Part shown: positions 7,396 through 15,346 of the stretch, piece by piece | Numbering within the stretch: the first letter of the stretch is position 1 | Layout of the letters: every line of letters begins with the position of its first letter | Assembly (NCBI GenBank): GCA_047611425.1 | Contig: JBLFWJ010000042.1 | Location: forward strand, 1-19,839 | Reading direction: 5' to 3' | Length of the DNA: 19,839 nt | Source: JBLFWJ01 sp047611425 | GTDB taxonomy: Bacteria; Bacteroidota; Bacteroidia; UBA10329 | The notes under the pieces: generated by a model | Seen by the model: the letters and a program-made list of their open reading frames with translations, nothing else | The model's database searches: none | What the model was told of the DNA's origin: nothing | Translations under genes and position numbers: made by a program

Positions 7396-9123
7396 TTAGA
7401 ACCCCACAACCTTTGCTCGAGTTAATCCTATTTGTTGATGATGGATTTCAATAATAAAGACTCCAGTTCCTGTGAGTTCCCTGAGATTTATTCCATCAAT
7501 AATTCCTGAATCAACCAATTTCCCGTCTGAGGTGTACACTTTATACATCCCTCCTATTAGACTTGGATCAACTCGAACGGATCCTTTATCATCTTGCCAG
7601 ATATGTAATTGATTTTCGGTTTTAACGTCTGTAATCACAGCATCGGTGCAAGCGGTAAACTCACCCATTGCGTATCGCTCTTGAGCGGGCAAATCATTGT
7701 CACTTAAACCTGCTGGATAACCGATAAGGGGCCAAGTATTTCCGAACTCCTGTAACGATGAGTTCAAGTACAAGGAAGTGTCTGCAATAATCTCGGTTCC
7801 TAGAGGAGTAGCAACTCCGAATACGTTATTACCGTGGCTTAAATGACCAACTCCATAGAGCGCGAAATTCCCTAAGGGAAAGCCTGTGGCCGCAACCTCA
7901 TTTCCAATCCAATTCAAAGAATCGGTTGGGGTGTTATTATCCATGATAATTCCATAGAGCTCTACTCTGTTTCTGAAAAATGTATTGAACGGTCCATTGA
8001 CATCGTGAGAAGCATCCACAACAATATTCTGGGCAACATTACCCTCAAACAGGTTTAAGAATGGGTAATTGCCGTGCAGCACGATATCCCCAGCAGCATT
8101 TGTTGGAAATCCGCTCTGATCCCAAAATGAATCAAGCGAATAATTGTACGCATAGACGTTGGCACTCGCTCCAGCTTGTATCAACATCGCATGTCGAAGA
8201 TGTTCAAAGACGTTGCTTTCTACCAAATTGTAACTGCTAGCATATTGAACCACCGCTCCATATCCTTCGCCTCCTCCACCATAGGAAAAGGCATTTTTGA
8301 AATAGCTGTCTTTTACCTCAACGTGACAACAAGACGAAATTCCAACGTGGGCATTCACAGTCATGTCACTAATCACGCTATAGACCGCACAATTGTATGC
8401 TCGCTCAATATCAATGGTGATGTAATGATTCACTGAATTGTCCAACCTTTCAATACTCAGGCACTGAACTCCTGCATTCACACGTGGTATAACTCTTACA
8501 GCGAATGGCTCGCGAATCATATCCAAATCCATGTTCAGGGGATCTTGAAGAACCACGGTATTTCCCACAACCGAATCGACCATTACACACTGACCCACAA
8601 AACCGTGTGCCCATTCTGAAATCGCCAAATCTTCGTCATTCATTCCAATTCTTAGCATTTCACCTACGGCAATTGGGCTGGCATTTTCTACCTCCAATTC
8701 AATCTCATCCTTGGTTCCAGCGGAAGCAATCCAAAGTGTATCTGTGGATTGTCCTCCGGCCATTTGAATACAGTGACCGTTTCCACCAAGGTCGAAAACC
8801 AACTTTACATTACTGGATTCTCCAACCAACCAAGTACTGTCTGGCAACTCAATTGTCTGATTAAATAAGTAGGATCCATTTGGAAAATAAATGGAACCAG
8901 CCCCTCCATTCAGCTGCGAAATGGCTGCTTGAAAAGCAAAATTGTTTGATGCGGATTGATCCGAGATTCCACCAACATTCATAATGTTGACCATCTCTGA
9001 TGGAGGCTGAATATCAACAGTGTTTCCTGCTCGCGACCAGTCTACTTTCCGGTGGTCTGGTATTACTTGAGCAGTAATAAAAAAGGGAATAAAAAGTGCT
9101 AGTAAGGTGGTTCTTAAACCCAT
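7396..9123 (-). CDS. secreted right-handed beta-helix protein with T9SS-like tail
   Basis: A 575-residue exported protein. I start it at the ATG at 9123, which gives the signal peptide MGLRTTLLALFIPFFITAQ; an upstream TTG-initiated extension to 9189 would bury this signal. Residues about 55-110 look like the pectate-lyase-3/GH28-type beginning (FAFQAAISQLNGGAGSIYFP). The central region has repeated short strands and Asn/Val ladders of a right-handed beta-helix, including a Gly-rich turn YGGGGEGYG. The last about 75 residues (GGMYKVYTSDGKLVDSGII, ending RAKVVGF) resemble a type IX sorting domain, though the usual PNP motif is missing. Possible role: polysaccharide binding or cleavage at the cell surface; no catalytic triad can be assigned. 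Its start overlaps the DUF456 gene by 10 bases, so translation is probably coupled. Confidence 0.78.
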   Translation of the reverse strand: MGLRTTLLALFIPFFITAQVIPDHRKVDWSRAGNTVDIQPPSEMVNIMNVGGISDQSASNNFAFQAAISQLNGGAGSIYFPNGSYLFNQTIELPDSTWLVGESSNVKLVFDLGGNGHCIQMAGGQSTDTLWIASAGTKDEIELEVENASPIAVGEMLRIGMNDEDLAISEWAHGFVGQCVMVDSVVGNTVVLQDPLNMDLDMIREPFAVRVIPRVNAGVQCLSIERLDNSVNHYITIDIERAYNCAVYSVISDMTVNAHVGISSCCHVEVKDSYFKNAFSYGGGGEGYGAVVQYASSYNLVESNVFEHLRHAMLIQAGASANVYAYNYSLDSFWDQSGFPTNAAGDIVLHGNYPFLNLFEGNVAQNIVVDASHDVNGPFNTFFRNRVELYGIIMDNNTPTDSLNWIGNEVAATGFPLGNFALYGVGHLSHGNNVFGVATPLGTEIIADTSLYLNSSLQEFGNTWPLIGYPAGLSDNDLPAQERYAMGEFTACTDAVITDVKTENQLHIWQDDKGSVRVDPSLIGGMYKVYTSDGKLVDSGIIDGINLRELTGTGVFIIEIHHQQIGLTRAKVVGF

Positions 9124-9626
9124 TCTGAAATTGCTTCTATAACGGTTGCTCCAACTTTTCCAAAGAAGAAAATGAGGACGATAATACAATAGACCAGTTT
9201 GATGGATGTGCCAACTAAAAAGCCAATTAATGAACCCATTCCGCTATTTAAGGCTTTAGAGAAATTGCCACCAGCAATCATGTCTCCAGCTACGGTGCCA
9301 ACCAGCGGCCCAAGAATAATTCCCAGCGGAGGAAAAAAGAAGAGTCCAACAAAAATTCCGATGATGCCACCAATTATTCCTTCCCTGCTACTTCCAAATC
9401 GCTTGGCTCCAAGAACAGGAACAACCAAATCGAGACCAGCGGCAACCGCAGCAAACAATCCCCATATAATCAAGGCAAATAGTCCTACTTCTTCCCCAGG
9501 AAGCAAATAGAAAAGGAACAGGCTTGAAAAGGAAACCAATGGCCCCGGAATCCCGGGAACAATGCAGCCCATTATTCCAATCCCGTGTAGGATTAGGCCG
9601 ATAATGATAATGAGTGATTCTGTCAT
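9114..9626 (-). CDS. DUF456 family integral membrane protein
   Basis: A 170-residue, very hydrophobic protein with the Gly/Pro-rich segments of the DUF456 family (GIMGCIVPGIPGPLVSF, GIIGGIIGIFVGLFFFPPLG). About five membrane-spanning or re-entrant helices are visible, near residues 3-24, 28-44, 47-70, 82-115 and 135-160. The middle part resembles glycine-zipper membrane segments (GIILGPLVGTVAGDMIAG). Molecular function is not established for the family. Its ATG overlaps the PspC stop by four bases (ATGA) and its stop overlaps the beta-helix gene start by 10 bases, so all three look co-translated. Pairing with PspC suggests a role in inner-membrane integrity or stress, as inference. Confidence 0.85.
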   Translation of the reverse strand: MTESLIIIIGLILHGIGIMGCIVPGIPGPLVSFSSLFLFYLLPGEEVGLFALIIWGLFAAVAAGLDLVVPVLGAKRFGSSREGIIGGIIGIFVGLFFFPPLGIILGPLVGTVAGDMIAGGNFSKALNSGMGSLIGFLVGTSIKLVYCIIVLIFFFGKVGATVIEAISEWV

Positions 9627-9799
9627 GCTTTCGGCATAACCAAAGCCAAAATGATGTACGGTATTATGCCAATCCCCATGAAAATAGCTGAAAGAACAAA
9701 TGCTATTCTAATTACCGTTGGATCTACGTCCATGTACTCAGCTAAGCCAGCACAAACACCTAATACTTTACCGTCTTTTCTTTGAAGTTTTTTGCTCAT
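9623..9799 (-). CDS. PspC domain protein (short form)
   Basis: A 58-residue protein that is almost only a PspC domain: KLQRKDGKVLGVCAGLAEYM, then DVDPTVIRIAFVL and a single transmembrane helix ending in ALVMPKA. PspC family members sit in the inner membrane and take part in phage-shock-type envelope stress responses. I start it at the ATG at 9799, since this gives the family N-terminus MSKKLQRKDGK; longer frames upstream run into the terminator at 9832-9861 and lack family similarity. It is the first gene of the overlapping PspC-DUF456-beta-helix operon. No PspA, PspB or PspF is present nearby, which is normal in Bacteroidota. Confidence 0.88.
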   Translation of the reverse strand: MSKKLQRKDGKVLGVCAGLAEYMDVDPTVIRIAFVLSAIFMGIGIIPYIILALVMPKA

Positions 9800-9831
9800 G
9801 ATTGTTCGATTGATTCGACTGTTAAAGTAAA

Positions 9832-9861
9832 AAGACCCGTTGAAATGAATCAACGGGTCTT
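9832..9861 (-). terminator. Rho-independent terminator of the tpx-mscS-DUF3127 unit
   Basis: Perfect 12-base arms (AAGACCCGTTGA and TCAACGGGTCTT) flank a six-base loop. On the minus strand the hairpin lies 31 bases after the DUF3127 stop and runs into a T-rich stretch (CTTTTTACTTT), so it ends the minus-strand transcript before PspC. Confidence 0.9.
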
Positions 9862-9892
9862 GCAAAGAATTCTTAAAACTCTTCAACAGTTA

Positions 9893-10267
9893 TCAGAATG
9901 GAAGATCGTCATCCTCTGGCAGTGGCGGAGCACTTGTTGGAGCAGGCGCTGGCGTAGAGACTGCTCCAGGAATCGGGTCCATTGGTGGTGGAGCAGTGAC
10001 TGCAGAATTTGCGTCAATTTTCCATGCACCTAAATTCACAAAGTATCGTCCGTTGTACTCGTTTCCTCTTAGGTTGAAAGAAACTTTTACATCATCCCCG
10101 GTTTTGTATTTGTCAATCAAGGAAATTTTATCCTTAACTAATTCAAATTTCAAATCCTGAGGATATTGTTCCTTGGTTGTAACCACAAATTCTCGCTTAG
10201 AGAATCCGCTATCAAATGTCTGTGTGTCCATTACCACTTTGATGGTACCGGCTGCTTCGTAACTCAT
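9893..10267 (-). CDS. DUF3127 protein with SSB-like acidic tail
   Basis: A 124-residue protein of the Bacteroidota family DUF3127. Residues 1-85 are beta-rich, with KISLIDKYKTGDDVKVSFNL and GRYFVNLGAWKI, which suggests an OB-fold. A Pro/Ala-rich linker (about 90-117) then leads to the C-terminal tip EDDDLPF. This is the layout of bacterial single-stranded DNA-binding protein, whose tip (DDDIPF in E. coli) docks partner enzymes. Family function is not established as far as I know; nucleic-acid or protein-partner binding is inference from this resemblance. Its ATG overlaps the MscS stop by four bases, so it is the last gene of a tpx-mscS-DUF3127 operon ended by the hairpin at 9832-9861. No signal peptide, so cytoplasmic. 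Confidence 0.85.
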   Translation of the reverse strand: MSYEAAGTIKVVMDTQTFDSGFSKREFVVTTKEQYPQDLKFELVKDKISLIDKYKTGDDVKVSFNLRGNEYNGRYFVNLGAWKIDANSAVTAPPPMDPIPGAVSTPAPAPTSAPPLPEDDDLPF

Positions 10268-11316
10268 ATTTTCTTAGAATAAATTGTTTGACTTGGGAAA
10301 GCAAAATCCAATCCTTCGGCAGCAAATCGCTTTAAGATCTGCATGTTAATGATTGATTGGGTTTGCATGATATCGCTCTCCTTCTTGATGTAATAAATGA
10401 AGAGGATATTAAGGGAGAAATCACCGAACGAACTAAACGATATAACGTGATCCTCAGTAGTTTCAATATTTTCAGCGTGAATGTCCGTCAGAATCTGAAT
10501 GGCTCGTTCAACTTTTTCATCGTCCATATCATAGGTCAGCCCCAAGGTTTGAACCACCTTACGTGATGGTTCTGAGGAAACGTTCTCAACAATTGAAGCT
10601 GTGAATTCCTTATTTGGAATGGTAACGATTCTTCCTGCTAGAGTCTTTACCCTGGTGCTTCGTATTCCAACTTCGGTTACAAAACCATCGAACCCACTAA
10701 TTTGAATTCGATCATTAATGGTAAACGGCTTATCGAAGAAAACGGTAAGTCCTCCAAAGAGATTGGCTACCGAATCCTGAGCAGCCAAGGCAAATGCCAA
10801 ACCACCAATTCCCAATCCGGCAATGAGCGCACCTACATCATACCCTGCGTTGTTCAATCCAATGACAACGGCCATTGCCCAAACCACAAAGTGAATCACT
10901 TTTCTAAGCAGAGGTAGTAGCTGATCATCAAGATCACCCTCTGTTTTCTTGACAATCGGCACGAGGTATTCATCAATCAGCGAATCCAATAATCGATTGA
11001 TTAACCAAGCGATATTGAAGACTATCAGAATGAAGTAAACCCGTCCAATCCAATCATCCAGCGTATCTGTAAAATGAAGTCGATGAAGGGCGTAGTATAC
11101 CCCTGCGATAATTACTGCAAAAACAACCGGCTCTTCTATATGATCAACCAAAACATCATCTAGTCGTGTTTTGGTCTTACTGGCCAATTTCTTGAATACG
11201 TTGGCGAAAAGCCAGTATATAATTTTACTGAGAATGACTGAACCAGCGATTATCCCGAACGACAAGAGCCATTGCTCAGCCGTATTACCATAAAACGTAT
11301 TACTCAGAAATTCCAT
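10264..11316 (-). CDS. small-conductance mechanosensitive channel, MscS family
   Basis: A 350-residue membrane protein. Four to five N-terminal transmembrane helices (about residues 15-40, 63-83, 88-110, 135-155) precede the MscS pore helix region with GALIAGLGIGGLAFALAAQD. The beta domain follows (DKPFTINDRIQISGFDGFV, then GIRSTRVKTLAGRIVTIPNK) and the C-terminal alpha/beta vestibule ends near LDFAFPSQTIYSKK. This is a standard-length MscS-like channel that opens on membrane tension to release osmolytes after hypo-osmotic shock. It lies four bases after tpx and overlaps the DUF3127 gene by four bases, so the three are very likely co-transcribed. No extra cyclic-nucleotide or periplasmic domain is present. 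Confidence 0.93.
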   Translation of the reverse strand: MEFLSNTFYGNTAEQWLLSFGIIAGSVILSKIIYWLFANVFKKLASKTKTRLDDVLVDHIEEPVVFAVIIAGVYYALHRLHFTDTLDDWIGRVYFILIVFNIAWLINRLLDSLIDEYLVPIVKKTEGDLDDQLLPLLRKVIHFVVWAMAVVIGLNNAGYDVGALIAGLGIGGLAFALAAQDSVANLFGGLTVFFDKPFTINDRIQISGFDGFVTEVGIRSTRVKTLAGRIVTIPNKEFTASIVENVSSEPSRKVVQTLGLTYDMDDEKVERAIQILTDIHAENIETTEDHVISFSSFGDFSLNILFIYYIKKESDIMQTQSIINMQILKRFAAEGLDFAFPSQTIYSKKI

Positions 11317-11320
11317 GGAA

Positions 11321-11836
11321 TTAAAGTGCCTTTACGGCTTCCAAAGCTGCCTCGTAATTTGGCTCTCGAGTAATTTCTGGAACCAACTCTAGGTATTTGA
11401 TTCTGTTCTTTTTGTCCAGAACAAAAATGGCCCTTGCCAAAAGTCCTTTCAAAGGCCCATTCACCATTTCCACGTTGAATTCTTTACCGAAATCACCATA
11501 CCTAAAATCTGAACAAGAGGTGATGTTATCAATCCCATCTGCTTCACAATATCTTTTCAATGCGAATGGAAGATCCTTGCTAACGGCAATAATTTCAAGG
11601 TCAGCAATACCGCTTAAATCCTTGTTAAATCTTGCCGATTCCATTGCGCAAATTTTTGTGTCCACACTCGGAAGGGACAAAATAATCTTGTTCTTTCCTT
11701 CTAAATCATAAAGGCTTAGTTCCATCAAATCCCGTTTCACTACAGTGAAATCAGGAGCTATTTCTCCTACGTCAGGAATTTCACCTTTTAATAATACTTC
11801 TGTGCCTTTTAGTGTTACTGAGTCAATCGCTTCCAT
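11321..11836 (-). CDS. tpx: thiol peroxidase
   Basis: A 171-residue atypical 2-Cys peroxiredoxin of the Tpx type. The peroxidatic site SLPSVDTKICAMESARFN has Cys63, and the resolving Cys97 is in KRYCEAD; the 34-residue spacing equals that of E. coli Tpx (61 and 95). A further Cys108 is in NITSCSDFR. The catalytic Thr (DT) before the Cys is present. It reduces hydroperoxides in the cytoplasm at the expense of thioredoxin. I start at the ATG at 11836; the codon just before it is TTG. It heads the operon with mscS and DUF3127 and is divergent from the SRPBCC gene across a 108-base gap. Confidence 0.93.
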   Translation of the reverse strand: MEAIDSVTLKGTEVLLKGEIPDVGEIAPDFTVVKRDLMELSLYDLEGKNKIILSLPSVDTKICAMESARFNKDLSGIADLEIIAVSKDLPFALKRYCEADGIDNITSCSDFRYGDFGKEFNVEMVNGPLKGLLARAIFVLDKKNRIKYLELVPEITREPNYEAALEAVKAL

Positions 11837-11896
11837 CAAACAAGTTTAAAATTTGGGAGTGCGAAAATACTAAGATCAACCCTTAAAGTATCACCG

Positions 11897-11925
11897 TTTC
11901 AAGGCTTTCGTTTTTTTTAGATTTG
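11897..11925 (+). promoter_or_regulatory. candidate Bacteroidota-type promoter of the SRPBCC gene
   Basis: TAGATTTG at 11918-11925 fits the Bacteroidota -7 consensus TAnnTTTG. A weaker TTTC at 11897-11900 lies 17 bases upstream, near the -33 position. The ATG at 11945 would leave a leader of about 12 bases. This is a consensus match only. Confidence 0.4.
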
Positions 11926-11944
11926 ACCTCCATCTAACTGTACA

Positions 11945-12460
11945 ATGAAAGCTTTCAGCCGCATTTTGGGAACAATAGTCTTGTTCTTTGTCGCCTTCTT
12001 TTTGATTGGAGTTTTCGTTCCATCAGTTTCTTACGACATTGAAATAGAAATTGACCGACCTGCGAATGAAGTTTTTCCAGCTCTAACTGATTCCGAATTG
12101 TCCCCAAAATGGATTAGAGGATTAATTTCTTCAGCATTAGTACATGGTGAAGTAGGAAAACCAGGTTCCAAGTACACTATGACAATAGATAGGTCTGGAC
12201 GAGCCGAAACTTTTGAGGAAACAATTATTCAATCTAAACCTGATTCAATACTAGTCTATTCAATGGAAAGTCAAGGACTTTTGGGCAATGTGGTGATTAA
12301 GCTTCAAAAGCATTCTGAATCCACCAGAGTATTTGTCTCCACAACTTTAAGGGGTAAAGTCTGGTTTACCCGTTCGTTCCTCCCTCTTTTTAAAAAATCT
12401 ATAAAGGACACCAACTTGAAGGACTATTTGACTCTTAAATCGGTTCTTGAATCAACCTGA
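11945..12460 (+). CDS. SRPBCC-family (START-like) protein with N-terminal membrane anchor
   Basis: A 171-residue protein. Residues about 5-27 form one hydrophobic helix (ILGTIVLFFVAFFLIGVFVP) that may be an uncleaved anchor or signal. The rest matches the polyketide-cyclase/START-like fold: an opening strand YDIEIEIDRPANEVFPALTD, a central SKYTMTI ... AETFEETI pair, and a long C-terminal helix (FLPLFKKSIKDTNLKDYLTL). Such folds bind hydrophobic ligands in a deep cavity; the ligand here is unknown. It is the only plus-strand gene between 7386 and the right edge, has its own probable promoter, and ends seven bases from the stop of the convergent aminopeptidase gene. Confidence 0.72.
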   Translation: MKAFSRILGTIVLFFVAFFLIGVFVPSVSYDIEIEIDRPANEVFPALTDSELSPKWIRGLISSALVHGEVGKPGSKYTMTIDRSGRAETFEETIIQSKPDSILVYSMESQGLLGNVVIKLQKHSESTRVFVSTTLRGKVWFTRSFLPLFKKSIKDTNLKDYLTLKSVLEST

Positions 12461-12467
12461 GATTTCA

Positions 12468-14411
12468 TTATTCTAATTCAATCAATTCATCCAATGTACC
12501 CCTAGTAATGCTGTGGTAATTTGGCCTAGCTTTCTTATAAAGCTCTGTAAGTTCACTAGGTTTCATTTTGGATTTCTTCATCGCCTTGTAAATTGGAACC
12601 AAAAATTTTCTCCGTCCAACAGTCATAACGAAGTTCTCAATTTCCTCATCCACATTATGAAAGTCTGATTTAATACTCAGAATAAACCACTTCGTTTTTA
12701 TTTCGGAATTGCTAAGTAAGCGTTGCTTGTGTGCAGCAAACAACCTAGACATGGCTGGTTTAGGCACATCACTATTAATCAGTTCCCCTAGAAAATATAG
12801 CCACTCATTAACAGAATAATTCTCAAGATTCGCCATATTTTGAATTTTCTCATTCATAACAATAGAATCTACTATCTGATCCACATTAAGATAGGGCTTA
12901 GGCTTTTCAACTTTAGAAGGCAAGGCTGCAGAATGAACCCATTCATCAATTTCACCTGGGTGCAATACATCTTCACCAAGATATTTATTCAGGAATTTTA
13001 AAAATTCGGTAGTATTTATAGACTTGAAACTGTACGAATTGAAATATTCTTTAAGCATTTCATCAATGACTTTTCGGCCAACTTTCTTCTCAAGAAACTC
13101 AATGAATAAAGCACCTTTCTCATAAGCAACATCGGTCATTCCGTCATCTGGATTTCTGCCAGATAAATCAAGCTTCAAATGGGCATCAGGGCTCATTTCA
13201 CCCATATCACCCATTGTTGCCATCAAATCAAGGTATCCATTGTAACGATGCATAGATGCTTGCTCCACGCCATCAAGGCTTTCTACGATTCTTCTTTCCA
13301 AATAGACTGTTATTCCTTCATTAAGCCAGAAATCATTCCAGGTTTGGTTCGTTACCAAGTTCCCACTCCAACTGTGAGCTAATTCATGAGCCACTAATGA
13401 AACCAATGATCTATCACCAGCGATAATGGTTGGAGTTAGAAATGTCAACATGGGATTCTCCATTCCACCAAAGGGGAAAGCTTCAGGTAAAACAAGCATG
13501 TCAAATTTTCCCCATTTATACGGACCAGCTATGCTTTCAGCAACTTCTATCATACTTGAGGTATTCTCAAACTCACTTGCTGCAGCCTCAATTACATGTG
13601 GTAAAGCATAAACTCCGCATTTATCTGAAATACTCTTATACACTAAATCTCCCGCAGCCAGTGCAATCAAATATGGAGGTATTGGGTACTTCATTTTAAA
13701 ACTAAATCTATTCCCTTTGATTTCTCCAGATTCAGCACCCATTACTGCCACTGAGCCTTCGGGTACATTCACATAGGCGTTGAACAAAAGCTTCGATGCA
13801 GGAGTATCCTGAATGGGTATCCAACTTCTCGTAAGAATGGCTTCGCCCTGTGAATAAACAAATGGTTTTTGAAGCCCGCTGTTTGTATTATCTAGCCACT
13901 GCAATCCTTCGGATTCTGGAGTTGTTGAATACGCAATCACCACCTGCGAAGCAGTTTTTGAAATTGGAACAGTTAACGACCTTCCCAGTAGCGGATCTTT
14001 CTTTCCCAGAACTATTTTAGTCTTCTTCCCATTTACTGTAACCGTATGAATATCTAAACCTTTTGTATCAAAAACTATTTGGTTTCCAGAAACTAATTCC
14101 ACCCTATAAGCTACAGACCCTTTAATTATCCTTTTGTTAAAATCGATGGTTAAATCAAGATTAGCACTCTTTGAAAATGCCTGTCCGCTATTAGAAAAGC
14201 TATGGACATCTGGTCTGATAATTTTGGTTTTCGAATCCTTTCCTCCACCTGAATCCTTTGTTGGATGGTTGGATTTATCGACCGCATTGAGGTCGAGCGT
14301 CTTGGTAGAATTTTTACTATTCTCCTTCTTAAGCTCATCTTTAGTTTGTGCATTAAGGCTAAGAATGAAAAACACTAAGAATGAAACTGAACAAATGGTT
14401 TTGCTAATCAT
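12468..14411 (-). CDS. secreted M1 family (LTA4H-like) metalloaminopeptidase
   Basis: A 647-residue zinc aminopeptidase. Residues 1-21 form a signal peptide ending LNAQ. A hydrophilic Lys/Ser/Thr-rich linker (about 22-70) precedes the M1 N-terminal beta domain. The exopeptidase motif GGMEN is at 315-319, the zinc site HELAH at 342-346, and the third zinc ligand Glu365 in FWLNEGITVY, the normal 18-residue spacing. The C-terminal helical part (from about 470, HPGEIDEWVHSAALPSK) resembles the leukotriene-A4-hydrolase C-terminal domain. It should remove N-terminal residues from peptides in the periplasm or outside the cell. No type IX sorting domain is seen at the C-terminus. It starts 23 bases after the udk stop on the same strand, so the two may be co-transcribed. 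Confidence 0.93.
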   Translation of the reverse strand: MISKTICSVSFLVFFILSLNAQTKDELKKENSKNSTKTLDLNAVDKSNHPTKDSGGGKDSKTKIIRPDVHSFSNSGQAFSKSANLDLTIDFNKRIIKGSVAYRVELVSGNQIVFDTKGLDIHTVTVNGKKTKIVLGKKDPLLGRSLTVPISKTASQVVIAYSTTPESEGLQWLDNTNSGLQKPFVYSQGEAILTRSWIPIQDTPASKLLFNAYVNVPEGSVAVMGAESGEIKGNRFSFKMKYPIPPYLIALAAGDLVYKSISDKCGVYALPHVIEAAASEFENTSSMIEVAESIAGPYKWGKFDMLVLPEAFPFGGMENPMLTFLTPTIIAGDRSLVSLVAHELAHSWSGNLVTNQTWNDFWLNEGITVYLERRIVESLDGVEQASMHRYNGYLDLMATMGDMGEMSPDAHLKLDLSGRNPDDGMTDVAYEKGALFIEFLEKKVGRKVIDEMLKEYFNSYSFKSINTTEFLKFLNKYLGEDVLHPGEIDEWVHSAALPSKVEKPKPYLNVDQIVDSIVMNEKIQNMANLENYSVNEWLYFLGELINSDVPKPAMSRLFAAHKQRLLSNSEIKTKWFILSIKSDFHNVDEEIENFVMTVGRRKFLVPIYKAMKKSKMKPSELTELYKKARPNYHSITRGTLDELIELE

Positions 14412-14434
14412 CGATTATTTTTTTACGCTTTAAT

Positions 14435-15109
14435 TCAATCAAGCTTCTCGGGTTGAAGGAACTTTTTATTTTTATTAAAATCAGCTTTCGCTTTTGACCT
14501 AAGGTGATCCGTTAAAACTTCCAATCCTTTATCATAAGTAATGTTATTGGTAATAATTATGTGCGAATCATCCCTATAGGGTTTTAGAAATTTTTTGAAC
14601 GAAGGCATAACGTGATTCTCCCACTGGTATCGCACCACATCTTCATTATACCCCCTTTCAGAACCATCCCTTTTTATCCTACGGTTTAGTTTGATTTCTT
14701 CCCGAACATCTATGTACACTCTAAGGTCAAGCAATTCTCTTATATGCGGATAATGAAAAACGAATAATCCTTCTACAACAACTAAAGGAGCCGATTCTAT
14801 GGTCAACTTAGTCGGTTCATGGTCTGGGTTATTGAACGAATACTCGTCAATTTCAATTGACCTACCGGAGACCAATGCAACAACATCGCCAAAAAACTTT
14901 TGCTTATCAATGGATGTAGGAAGATCGAAATTCACCTCTCCATTCTCATCTATAGACTGTTCTTCCTTTGGAAGATAATAGTTGTCTTGAGAAACGATGG
15001 CTAGAGATTCTACGCCAAGATTTTTCTGCAACTTTTTAAGAAACGAAGTTTTGCCTGAAGCGCTTCCCCCTGCAATTCCTACTACGTAAGGATGTCTTTT
15101 TTGCCCCAT
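14435..15109 (-). CDS. udk: uridine kinase
   Basis: A 224-residue P-loop kinase of the Udk/phosphoribulokinase family. The Walker A GGSASGKT is at residues 14-21, followed by VSQDNYYLPKEEQ, an FDLPTSID motif and VVVEGLFVF, all diagnostic for uridine kinase. It phosphorylates uridine (and cytidine) with ATP or GTP in pyrimidine salvage, in the cytoplasm. I start at the ATG at 15109; the frame extends back to a TTG at 15124, which would add five residues. The C-terminus is slightly longer than in E. coli, with a basic tail (AKADFNKNKKFLQ). It lies 30 bases after the broken SiaB-like gene and before the M1 aminopeptidase on the same strand. Confidence 0.92.
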   Translation of the reverse strand: MGQKRHPYVVGIAGGSASGKTSFLKKLQKNLGVESLAIVSQDNYYLPKEEQSIDENGEVNFDLPTSIDKQKFFGDVVALVSGRSIEIDEYSFNNPDHEPTKLTIESAPLVVVEGLFVFHYPHIRELLDLRVYIDVREEIKLNRRIKRDGSERGYNEDVVRYQWENHVMPSFKKFLKPYRDDSHIIITNNITYDKGLEVLTDHLRSKAKADFNKNKKFLQPEKLD

Positions 15110-15139
15110 TCTTCGAAGGGACAAATATATACGGAGGCA

Positions 15140-15334
15140 TCAAAGCGTAACGCGCAGATTGTAAAAATACTTTCCCTCTCTCATTTCGGTGAATTGGTGA
15201 GTTACAGGTGTAGAACTTCTCCTCGCTAATGAAAGTAAACTTAAATCATCTCCTGTTTCATCAGACCCAAGTGCAAGCTTCTTTTCATAAAATCTTTCTA
15301 ACCCTTCTGGACTCAATGAATTTATCAAGTTCAT
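15140..15334 (-). pseudogene. C-terminal half of second SiaB-like domain (after in-frame TAA)
   Basis: A 64-residue open frame in the same frame as the 190-residue piece upstream, separated only by a TAA at 15347-15349 and four sense codons (Leu-Gly-Glu-Arg). It aligns by eye with the C-terminal half of SiaB-type (DUF6272) proteins: NLINSLSPEGLERFYEKKL corresponds to SINSLNSETLKSLYLKML in the first domain, and SLARRSSTPVTHQF to EMARKSGEPLSYDF. The ATP-lid glycines of the first domain (GRGAGLGL) are replaced here by ETGDDLSLLS, so this domain was probably already a non-catalytic kinase domain before the stop appeared. An ATG at 15334 could allow re-initiation, but the product would be half a domain. 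Confidence 0.6.
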
Positions 15335-15346
15335 CCTTTCCCCTAG

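Noticed and set aside
8505..8864. 119-residue plus-strand open frame
   Set aside because: Antisense to the beta-helix gene, no recognisable domain, low-complexity Pro/Leu/His content.
9124..9189. N-terminal extension of the beta-helix protein
   Set aside because: It would place a basic 22-residue stretch before a clean signal peptide and lies fully inside the DUF456 gene; the ATG at 9123 is better.
9199..9510. 103-residue plus-strand open frame rich in Pro and Lys
   Set aside because: It is antisense to the DUF456 gene and its composition is what the reverse of a Gly/Ile-rich membrane protein gives; no family signature.
9800..9886. N-terminal extension of the PspC protein
   Set aside because: It would run through the terminator hairpin at 9832-9861 and is unlike the family; the ATG at 9799 fits.
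13426..13699. Plus-strand open frames inside the M1 aminopeptidase gene
   Set aside because: Antisense shadows of a well-supported gene; no signal peptide or domain.
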